DNA of 64,000 bases, taken from positions 62,001 through 126,000 of the forward strand of contig NZ_RHHM01000002.1 of the NCBI RefSeq assembly GCF_003846135.1, read 5' to 3'. The number at the start of each line of letters is the position of its first letter. The first letter of the stretch is position 1. Origin of the DNA: Erwinia psidii (GTDB lineage: Bacteria > Pseudomonadota > Gammaproteobacteria > Enterobacterales > Enterobacteriaceae). A program made the translations under genes and the position numbers. Positions 56,913-64,000 of this stretch are shown piece after piece. The notes beneath the pieces were generated by a model. The model worked only from the letters and a program-made list of their open reading frames with translations, ran no database searches and was not told where the DNA came from.

Positions 56913-58268
56913 TCAGGCACCGGCTTTCTTACGTACAAACGCCCAGCTGGCAGTCAGCAACACCAGCCAGCCGGCGCCCACATAAAGTGACACACGGGTA
57001 TCCGGGAACCAGCCAATCAGGCCGATAATAAAGAACAGAAACAAAATGCCAACGATCGCGGTGAAGGTTCCGCCCGGCATGGCAAATTTCAGGGATGTTG
57101 TCTGCTCGAGACTGAGGCCGCGACGGAAACCAATCTGCGCGAACAGGATCATAATCCACACCCAGACCGTGGCAAATGTTGCCAGTGACGCAATCACCAG
57201 GAACACTTTTCCCGGCATCAGGTAGTTGAGATAAACCGCCACCAGCATGGCGGTCATCATCACCAGCGTGGTTACCCATGGAACGCCGCGCCGCGAAACG
57301 GCCGCGAATACTTTTGGCGCATGCCCCTGCTCTGCCATTCCGTGCAGCATACGCCCTACGCCGAACACATCGCTGTTAATGGCCGACAGCGATGCGGTGA
57401 TCACCACAAAATTCAGTACCGCGGCGGCGGCGGCAATGCCCATATGCTGGAAGGTCAGCACAAAGGGACTGCCCTGAGTGCCCACCTGATCCCACGGGTA
57501 GATCGACATAATAACGAACAGGGTGCCCACGTAGAACACCAGAATACGCAGAGGAACGGTGTTGATGGCACGCGGAATGGAAACCGCCGGATCTTTCGCC
57601 TCACCGGCGGTGATACCAATAATTTCGATACCGCCATAGGCAAACATCACTATCTGCAACGACAGCACCATCCCCATCACACCGTGCGCGAAGAAACCGC
57701 CATTGCGCCACAGGTTACTGATGCCGGTCGGCTGCCCTCCGTTACCGATCCCCCAGACAATAATGCCGATCCCCGCGATAATCATGATAATAATGGTGGC
57801 AACTTTAAACAGCGACAGCCAGAACTCCACTTCACCAAACACTTTCACGGTAGCCATATTGATCGCGCCAATGATCAACACCACGCTCAGCACCCATATC
57901 CAGTGCGGCACATCCGGGAACCAGACGCCCATATAGATGCCAAATGCGGTGACATCGGCAATCGCGACAATCAGAATTTCAAAGCAGTATGTCCAGCCGG
58001 TGATATAACCGGCCAGCGGACCAAGGTAATCCTGAGCATAGCGCGAGAAGGAACTGGCCTGAGGGTTATTAACCGACATTTCACCCAGCGCCCGCATAAT
58101 AATATAAGCAATGGCACCACCGATGATGTAGGCAAGGATCACGCTGGGTCCGGCCATTTTCATTGCATCAGCCGAGCCGTAAAACAGCCCGGTACCAATA
58201 GCCGATCCCAACGCCATAAAGCGAATATGACGGGTACTCAGTCCTTTTTTGAGTTTATTTTCAGTCAT
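56913..58268 (-). CDS. proY: Proline-specific permease ProY
   Basis: 451 residues with 12 membrane segments. [20 protein letters not shown] at the N-terminus and [19 protein letters not shown] identify the amino-acid transporter (APC) family, close to E. coli ProY along the whole length. Imports proline through the inner membrane. Downstream of brnQ as in E. coli. Confidence 0.95.
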   Translation of the reverse strand: MTENKLKKGLSTRHIRFMALGSAIGTGLFYGSADAMKMAGPSVILAYIIGGAIAYIIMRALGEMSVNNPQASSFSRYAQDYLGPLAGYITGWTYCFEILIVAIADVTAFGIYMGVWFPDVPHWIWVLSVVLIIGAINMATVKVFGEVEFWLSLFKVATIIIMIIAGIGIIVWGIGNGGQPTGISNLWRNGGFFAHGVMGMVLSLQIVMFAYGGIEIIGITAGEAKDPAVSIPRAINTVPLRILVFYVGTLFVIMSIYPWDQVGTQGSPFVLTFQHMGIAAAAAVLNFVVITASLSAINSDVFGVGRMLHGMAEQGHAPKVFAAVSRRGVPWVTTLVMMTAMLVAVYLNYLMPGKVFLVIASLATFATVWVWIMILFAQIGFRRGLSLEQTTSLKFAMPGGTFTAIVGILFLFFIIGLIGWFPDTRVSLYVGAGWLVLLTASWAFVRKKAGA

Positions 58269-58320
58269 TTTTCCGTCTTCATAATCTCTGTTTTTCCTGC
58301 CGGAAACGCTATCACATTAT

Positions 58321-59643
58321 TTATTGCTGTGGGACGCCAACCTGCGGCTGACCCATCGCGCGGTCATAAATCGCCACCAGCACCAACATTGCCAGCGATG
58401 GCGGTACCCATGCCAGCCCCTGATCCGCCAGCGGTAAATGCGCGGTAAAATCAGGCAGAAACGCCGCAAAGTGCGTGGTTTTAACCGCATCTATAATGCC
58501 AGCGAGCAGGCTGACCAGCATGGTTGGCGCAACAATGCGGCTGCTTTTTTTCCACCAGCCCAGGGTAAAGCTCAACAAAACCAGCACGATGCACGGCGGA
58601 TAAATCGCAGTCAGCACCGGAACAGAAAACTGGATCAGATGGCTCAAACCCAGATTAGAAACCAGCATTGAAAACAGGCCCAGAATAAACACCAGCTGGC
58701 GATAGCTGAGCGGCAGATACTGTTCAAAAAACTCAGCACAGGCACAGGTCAGTCCCACTGCCGTGACGATACAGGCGACGAAGATGAGCACGGCAAGGAA
58801 AAGGCTGCCCATACTGCCAAAGGTCTGCTGTACATAAGCGTGCAGGATCGTCGCCCCGTTGGCGCTCTGCGCGGCGATTGAGGCGCTTTGCGAACCCAGT
58901 TTAAACAACGTCAGGTAGACCAGCGTCAGACCAATACCGGCAATCAGGCCGGCAATAATGGTGTAGCGGGTAAGTAAAGCCGACTCGCTAACGCCACGGG
59001 AACGTGCCGTGTTGACAATCACAATGCCAAACACCAGCGCGCCCAGCGTATCCATGGTCAGATAGCCATTAACAAAACCGCTGGTAAACGCGGCATGTTG
59101 ATACGCCCCGGTCGCCGGGGCAATCTCGCCAGCAGGCCACATCAGTGCGGCAGTTCCCAACACCGCCAGCGCCACAATCTTCAGTGGTGCAAGAAAGTGG
59201 CCGACGGTATCCAGCAGTTTGCCAGGATAAAGAGAGATGCCTATCACCAGCACAAAGTAGACCAGACTGTAGATAAACAGAGGCAGCGGACTCTCACCGG
59301 TGAGAGGCGCAATGCCAACTTCGAACGACACGGTGGCGGTACGCGGCGTGGCAAATAACGGTCCAACGGCGAGATAGCAGACCGTCGCCAGCACCATTCC
59401 CGCCACCTTGCCAACAGGAGAACTGAGTGCATCAATACCACCGCCCACGCGGGCCAGCGCAATAACGGTGATCACCGGCAGTCCTACGGCAGTAATCAGA
59501 AAGCCCAGTGCGGCAACCCAGACGTGCTCACCAGACTGAATACCCACCATTGGCGGGAAGATAATGTTACCGGCACCGACAAACAGGGCAAATGTCATAA
59601 AGCCCAGTGCGATGATATCTTTGAAGGTTAAACGATTAGTCAT
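58321..59643 (-). CDS. brnQ: Branched-chain amino-acid carrier BrnQ
   Basis: 440 residues, the LIVCS family of sodium-coupled carriers. [20 protein letters not shown] near the start and [20 protein letters not shown], with the expected number of hydrophobic segments. Takes up leucine, isoleucine and valine. 52 bases upstream of proY. Confidence 0.96.
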   Translation of the reverse strand: MTNRLTFKDIIALGFMTFALFVGAGNIIFPPMVGIQSGEHVWVAALGFLITAVGLPVITVIALARVGGGIDALSSPVGKVAGMVLATVCYLAVGPLFATPRTATVSFEVGIAPLTGESPLPLFIYSLVYFVLVIGISLYPGKLLDTVGHFLAPLKIVALAVLGTAALMWPAGEIAPATGAYQHAAFTSGFVNGYLTMDTLGALVFGIVIVNTARSRGVSESALLTRYTIIAGLIAGIGLTLVYLTLFKLGSQSASIAAQSANGATILHAYVQQTFGSMGSLFLAVLIFVACIVTAVGLTCACAEFFEQYLPLSYRQLVFILGLFSMLVSNLGLSHLIQFSVPVLTAIYPPCIVLVLLSFTLGWWKKSSRIVAPTMLVSLLAGIIDAVKTTHFAAFLPDFTAHLPLADQGLAWVPPSLAMLVLVAIYDRAMGQPQVGVPQQ

Positions 59644-60001
59644 AAGCCGAGAATTAGCCTGTTACGGGTGTTGGTGAAATCGTCATATCAGCATTGTCCC
59701 CTTGTCTGCACGAAACGTTGACGCCCGGCCGGTGGCAGAGAGCAATCTTCTGGTCAGATGCCGTATATCAGCGGATTTGCGCTGATTACGATCTTTTTTC
59801 AGGGGGAAACGAAAAAACGGCGCTAAGTAAACCGTTAATAGCGGAGAAAGACAAGACAGGATCGGTAATGCAGCACAATATAGCGCAAAAAACACTACAG
59901 CCAGTTTATCACTTTGGTTTAATCGCCGTAGCCATCAGAAGATATGTATTTTTTTTGCGCACTTCAGGAAAGATATGTGCAAAAACACGTTGCTGTATGC
60001 G
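59644..60001. other. Intergenic region upstream of brnQ
   Basis: About 360 bases between the brnQ start and the terminator of the MetE-like gene. It should hold the brnQ promoter on the minus strand. No clear operator, hairpin or small RNA was seen. Confidence 0.4.
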
Positions 60002-60027
60002 CAAAAAGCGCGCGTCCGCGCGCTTTC
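60002..60027 (-). terminator. Terminator of the MetE-like gene
   Basis: AAAGCGCG (60005-60012) pairs with CGCGCTTT (60019-60026); on the minus strand a T run follows. Confidence 0.75.
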
Positions 60028-60041
60028 AGGCAGCATTCTGG

Positions 60042-61145
60042 TCACCAGATCTCGTTAGCCAGCTCCGTCACCAGCCGTAGCTTCGCCCACTGCTGTTGCT
60101 CGCTGAGGCTGTTACCTTCTTCCGTTGAGGCAAACCCACACTGTGGGCTGAGGCAAATCTGTTCGGGGTGGACATATTTTGCTGCTTCCGCAATCCGTTT
60201 TTTGACGCTGTCCCGATCCTCCAGCTCCCCCACTTTGGTGGTAATCAGCCCCAGCACCACCTGTTGCTTACCCGGTTTAATAAAGCGTAACGGCTCGAAG
60301 CCACCAGAACGCTCGTTATCATATTCGAGGAAAAACGCATCGATATTCACGCCGCCAAACAGGATTTCGGCCACCGGCTCGTATCCCCCTTCCGCTATCC
60401 AGGTTGAGCGGAAATTGCCGCGACACACATGCAGGCCAATAGTCAGATCGTCCGGTTTGCCCTCAATCGCTTTATTCAGCACCCGGGCATAAGTCGCGGC
60501 CAGCGCCTGTGGGCAGTCGCCGCGATCCCGGATCTGTCGCTGTTGATCTTCAGAACAGAGATAAGCCCAGACGGTATCATCCAGTTGCAGATAGCGACAA
60601 CCGGCATCGTAAAAAGCGTGGATCGCCTTGCGCCAGGTCAGCGCCAGGTCGTCGAAGTAGGTTTCCATATCAGGATAAACCGTGGCGTCAATCGTCTTAC
60701 GTCCACCACGAAAATGCAGCACGCTTGGGCTGGGAATGGTCATTTTAGCGATGGCGTCACCGCTGATGCTTTGCAGATAGCGGAAATCTGCCAGCATGGG
60801 ATGATCGCCAAAGCCAAGCTTGCCGGTGACTTTTACCCCGCGCGCTTTGGTCTGGACACCATTGAACTGAATCCCCTGCTCTGCTTCATACGCCTGCACC
60901 CCTTGCAGGCCCTCAAAGAAATCAAAGTGCCACCATGCCCGGCGGAACTCACCGTCAGTAACCACTTGCAGTCCGCAGGCTCGCTGTTGCGCCACCACAT
61001 CGCGGATAGCTTCATCTTCAATACGCCGCAGCGTCAGCGTGTCAATTTCACCCCGCTGAAACTGTTCACGGGCCTGCTTAATGGCTGCCGGGCGAAGGAA
61101 GCTGCCGACCACTTCGGCACGATAGCGGGCTGAATCTCTCTGCAT
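60042..61145 (-). CDS. Cobalamin-independent methionine synthase-like protein (MetE C-terminal type)
   Basis: 367 residues, the size of the C-terminal catalytic half of MetE alone. GLHVCRGN (HxC) and LSPQCGFAS supply the zinc ligands for homocysteine; YLQLDDTVWAY is another family block. Such short proteins (for example YxjG-type) may transfer methyl groups from other donors to homocysteine. It begins MQRDSARYRAEVVGSFLRPA. Single gene; methyl donor unknown. Confidence 0.88.
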   Translation of the reverse strand: MQRDSARYRAEVVGSFLRPAAIKQAREQFQRGEIDTLTLRRIEDEAIRDVVAQQRACGLQVVTDGEFRRAWWHFDFFEGLQGVQAYEAEQGIQFNGVQTKARGVKVTGKLGFGDHPMLADFRYLQSISGDAIAKMTIPSPSVLHFRGGRKTIDATVYPDMETYFDDLALTWRKAIHAFYDAGCRYLQLDDTVWAYLCSEDQQRQIRDRGDCPQALAATYARVLNKAIEGKPDDLTIGLHVCRGNFRSTWIAEGGYEPVAEILFGGVNIDAFFLEYDNERSGGFEPLRFIKPGKQQVVLGLITTKVGELEDRDSVKKRIAEAAKYVHPEQICLSPQCGFASTEEGNSLSEQQQWAKLRLVTELANEIW

Positions 61146-61412
61146 TTCTGTTCACTCCTGCCTGCTCACGCCAGGCACCAATATTGAAATAGTTTCTCAG
61201 GGTTACATTAAGACTTATGGATGTCTGTATGGCTGAAAGGGAGCATGTCACCTGTGGGCTTTATCAGCAACTGAGTATATTTCATTAAACATGAAAGAAA
61301 CTCATATATTGATGTCACCGAATGATGCTGGCGAAAAAGATGTATGCCTGTCTCCGCCAGCGTCATGTCCCGTGTTAATTTTATCTGCTAACCAAGGTTA
61401 CGGAGCCTGAGC

Positions 61413-61859
61413 ATGGATCAGACAGCAACGCTTGAAAAAAAATACCCTGGCGCTATCGCCTGGTCGTTTGGTGACAGCCACGAACTGGCTGACGAGCTGG
61501 CAGACCTCGTTATCAGCGGGATAAAAACCGCGTCATGCAGTTCATTCTGTTGTTTTGAAAAGGAAGAAAATCCGCCAGCCATTGGTGGCTACAGCATTAT
61601 CCTTAACGGTGATGCTCATCCGGTATGCGTCATCCGAACCCTCTCCCTGCGGCTGATGCGTTTTAATGGGGTGACAGAAGAGCATGCAAGAAAAGAGGGG
61701 GAAGGCGATCTCAGCCTTAACCACTGGCGACAGGCCCATCAGGCCTTTTTCCGGCGCGAAGGCACCTGGTCCGACAGCATGGAGGTGGTGGCCGAAGAAT
61801 TTGAACTTATCGAAATCGTATCGCCTTCACTGCCCTCACCACGCCGCACTGTCAGATAA
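61413..61859 (+). CDS. ASCH-domain protein
   Basis: 148 residues. [20 protein letters not shown], then [19 protein letters not shown] and a late [13 protein letters not shown] block fit the ASCH fold, thought to bind RNA or modified nucleosides. ATG at 61413; its 3' end overlaps phoR's 3' end by 24 bases on the opposite strand. Role not known. Confidence 0.8.
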   Translation: MDQTATLEKKYPGAIAWSFGDSHELADELADLVISGIKTASCSSFCCFEKEENPPAIGGYSIILNGDAHPVCVIRTLSLRLMRFNGVTEEHARKEGEGDLSLNHWRQAHQAFFRREGTWSDSMEVVAEEFELIEIVSPSLPSPRRTVR

Positions 61860-63149
61860 CGGCTCACTGACAATTAACCGGGGTGGAAGGGTAAAACTGA
61901 AACAGGTCTCTTTTCCCGGCTGGCTGCGAATTTCCAGTCGGGCACCGTGATGACTGAGCGCGTGTTTAACAATAGCCAGCCCCAGCCCGCTGCCGCCGGT
62001 ATGACGTGAGCGCGCTTTATCAACGCGATAAAAACGTTCCGTCAGACGCGGAAGGTGTTCCGGTGCAATGCCGGGTCCGCTGTCACGCACGCTGAATGTC
62101 GCCCCCTGAGACGTTCTCTGCCAGCCAATGGTGATACGCGTTCCTTCAGGGGTGTGATTCACCGCGTTATAAACCAGATTGGCAATCGCACTGTGCAGCT
62201 GTTCATCATTACCAAACACCCTGAGGGTGTCATCATTGCTGAAATGAATCTGATGACGCCCCTGACTGAGCGCCTCCGCCTCACGCTGCAACAGCCTGAG
62301 CATCAGCGGCACATCAACCTGTTGCTGTAAATCCAGCGCCGGTGCGGCTTCAATACGCGAGAGCGTCAGCAGCTGATTTACCAGGCCATCCATACGGCGG
62401 GTTTGCTCCTGCATGGTATGCAGGGCTTTATCACGCTGTGCCTCTTTCATCCCGCTTTCAGCCATCATCTCCAGATATCCCTGCATAACCGTCAGCGGCG
62501 TACGCAGCTCATGGCTGACGTTGGCAAAAAAGCTGCGGCGCGAACTCTCCAACTGATGCATCTGAGTCATATCCCGCGCCACCAGCAGATACTGACCTTC
62601 ACTGTATGGCATCACGCGAATTTCCAGCTGGCGTTGGTTATTCAGCACCAGCGTCAGCGGACGGGAAAAATCGTGCTGACGCAGATAACGGGCAAACTCC
62701 GGGTAACGCAACAGGTTGAGGATATTCTGTCCGCTGTCTTCCGGCCAGCGCAGTCCCAGCAGTTGCTGTGCCAGACCGTTACACCAGAAAATAATCCCAT
62801 CTTCGGTGGTCAGCACCAGCGCATCAGGCAGCGACTCCGCACCACTGCGAAAACGTTTGATCAGATGGCTCAGCTCACGGCGACGGCGACGGTTTCGTAT
62901 CTGCATCTGATGTAAACCATAAAAGAGCGGTTCCCAGCTGCCACACCCGGCAGGCGGAGTCATGCTGCGGTCAATCCACAGCCAGTGAGATAAACGCAAC
63001 AGGTTGGCAAAATGCCAGCCCAGCAGCAGCAGTACCGCGAGCAGCAGCAGCCAGGGCAGATAACCTGTCACCAGCCCAATCAGCAGCGCGGGCAGGCAGA
63101 CCAGCATCAGCTCCAGCAGTAATCTCTTCCAGGAGAGGCGTTCCAGCAA
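61836..63149 (-). CDS. phoR: Phosphate regulon sensor kinase PhoR
   Basis: 437 residues. Two N-terminal membrane helices ([20 protein letters not shown]), PAS-like domain ([20 protein letters not shown]), the phospho-acceptor His in [20 protein letters not shown], and ATP-binding motifs ([40 protein letters not shown]). It phosphorylates PhoB when phosphate is low. 23 bases after phoB. Confidence 0.98.
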   Translation of the reverse strand: MLERLSWKRLLLELMLVCLPALLIGLVTGYLPWLLLLAVLLLLGWHFANLLRLSHWLWIDRSMTPPAGCGSWEPLFYGLHQMQIRNRRRRRELSHLIKRFRSGAESLPDALVLTTEDGIIFWCNGLAQQLLGLRWPEDSGQNILNLLRYPEFARYLRQHDFSRPLTLVLNNQRQLEIRVMPYSEGQYLLVARDMTQMHQLESSRRSFFANVSHELRTPLTVMQGYLEMMAESGMKEAQRDKALHTMQEQTRRMDGLVNQLLTLSRIEAAPALDLQQQVDVPLMLRLLQREAEALSQGRHQIHFSNDDTLRVFGNDEQLHSAIANLVYNAVNHTPEGTRITIGWQRTSQGATFSVRDSGPGIAPEHLPRLTERFYRVDKARSRHTGGSGLGLAIVKHALSHHGARLEIRSQPGKETCFSFTLPPRLIVSEPLSDSAAW

Positions 63150-63172
63150 GGTAAAAACTCCAGTACGAACGT

Positions 63173-63862
63173 TCAGAAACGTGCGGAAAAGCGGTACCCG
63201 GTCCCGCGGACCGTTTGCACCATGCGATCGTGCCCACTGACTTCAAGTGCTTTGCGCAAGCGGCGAATATGCACGTCAACGGTACGATCTTCGACATAAA
63301 CGTTAGTGCCCCAGACATGATTCAGCAACTGTTCACGGCTGTAGACCCGCTCCGGGTGGGTCATAAAAAAGTGCAGAAGTTTGTATTCCGTCGGCCCCAT
63401 CTCCAGCGGCTGAGTGGCAGACATGACGCGGTGGGAAGAGGGATCGAGACTCAGTCCCTGCACCTCAATAACGTCTTCCACCGCCATCGGTGAAATGCGG
63501 CGCATCACCGCTTTAATGCGGGCAATCAGCTCTTTCGGTGAGAAAGGTTTAATCATGTAATCATCCGCCCCCACTTCCAGGCCACGCACGCGGTCCTCTT
63601 CTTCGCCACGCGCCGTCAGCATGATCACCGGGATATCCCGCGTCATTGCTTCGCGCTTCAGATGTTTAATAAACTGAATGCCTGAACCGCCTGGCAGCAT
63701 CCAGTCAAGCAGGATCAAATCTGGCCAGGGTTCAATCAACCGGCTTACCGCACTGTCATAATCTTCCGCTTCAACAGGTTGGTAGTCATTTTGCTCCAGA
63801 ACGAAACACAACATCTCACGGATTGGGGCTTCATCTTCAACCACCAGAATGCGCTTGGCCAT
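63173..63862 (-). CDS. phoB: Phosphate regulon response regulator PhoB
   Basis: 229 residues. Receiver domain with the acidic pocket ([12 protein letters not shown]), phospho-acceptor Asp in [13 protein letters not shown], and Lys in [11 protein letters not shown]; then the winged-helix DNA-binding domain ending [10 protein letters not shown]. First gene of phoBR, itself under a Pho box. Confidence 0.98.
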   Translation of the reverse strand: MAKRILVVEDEAPIREMLCFVLEQNDYQPVEAEDYDSAVSRLIEPWPDLILLDWMLPGGSGIQFIKHLKREAMTRDIPVIMLTARGEEEDRVRGLEVGADDYMIKPFSPKELIARIKAVMRRISPMAVEDVIEVQGLSLDPSSHRVMSATQPLEMGPTEYKLLHFFMTHPERVYSREQLLNHVWGTNVYVEDRTVDVHIRRLRKALEVSGHDRMVQTVRGTGYRFSARF

Positions 63863-63912
63863 TATTGCTCCTGCTACGGTGACGGGATATCACTGGATTT
63901 GCGGCGTCAGTA

Positions 63913-63941
63913 TGCGTCAGTTTTATGACAATTTTATGAAA
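63913..63941 (-). promoter_or_regulatory. Pho box upstream of phoB
   Basis: On the minus strand TGTCATAAAACTGACGCA (63913-63930) is preceded by a TTCATAAAAT stretch: the two direct CTGTCAT-type repeats bound by PhoB, about 50 bases before its start. Confidence 0.8.
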
Positions 63942-64000
63942 AAAGCACCCTTCACAACGCAGTTTACCCGCCAGAGACCATTCACGCTGGGGTTTTTGCC

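Noticed and set aside
57321..58448. 375-codon plus-strand open frame opposite proY
   Set aside because: Shadow of proY, with His/Asn/Gln-rich composition typical of antisense frames.

Overview
The window reads as a chromosomal segment of an enterobacterium (order Enterobacterales). The family Erwiniaceae is my best guess, but nothing here fixes the genus. The backbone follows the order of the Escherichia coli phoB to yajQ region: phoB-phoR, brnQ, proY, acpH-queA-tgt-yajC-secD-secF, yajI, nrdR-ribD-ribH-nusB-thiL-pgpA, yajO, dxs-ispA-xseB, thiI, yajL-panE, yajQ. Proteins match the E. coli family lengths closely. No rRNA, tRNA or CRISPR array was seen.

Layout. 1-6 kb is metabolic accessory DNA: a LysR regulator facing a Rieske oxygenase and its VanB-type reductase, then a heme-type YqcI/YcgG protein with a LysE exporter facing a second LysR regulator. 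6.2-8.7 kb is a Fur-box-preceded anaerobic heme-breakdown operon (hutW-hutX-chuY). 8.8-22.3 kb is housekeeping: yajQ, pantothenate, thiamine and tRNA thiolation, isoprenoid, phospholipid and riboflavin genes. 22.3-26.3 kb is a foreign-looking operon encoding a three-component alpha-helical pore-forming toxin, sitting where E. coli carries tsx. 26.3-32.7 kb is the queuosine and Sec accessory block. 32.9-35.2 kb holds a peroxiredoxin and a secreted histidine acid phosphatase (phytase type).

35.4-56.0 kb is the main accessory island, in the place E. coli has malZ. It starts with a 2868-residue filamentous-haemagglutinin/CdiA-type exoprotein and its small membrane immunity protein. Downstream lie three more toxin C-terminus plus membrane immunity cassettes. 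One is fused in frame to a CHC2/Toprim DNA primase and two are left as orphan, start-less fragments. Pieces of SymE-type toxin genes lie beside the cassettes. These are mixed with two diverged halves of a primase-ATPase-tyrosine recombinase element, a parDE addiction pair, and a block of palindromes containing a very good XerC/XerD (dif-like) site. A short copy of the cdiA repeat region closes the island.

56.2-64 kb returns to backbone: an Ail/OmpX-type outer membrane protein, proY, brnQ, a MetE-like methyltransferase, an ASCH protein, phoR and phoB with a Pho box.

How it fits together: the island looks like a place where toxin/immunity tails are collected and exchanged. Each cassette carries toxin tail, overlapping immunity gene and terminator. 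The partial cdiA, symE and primase sequences between them show repeated recombination. The Xer-like site, recombinase, primase and parDE suggest that a plasmid-like or Xer-exploiting element took part. That link is inference.
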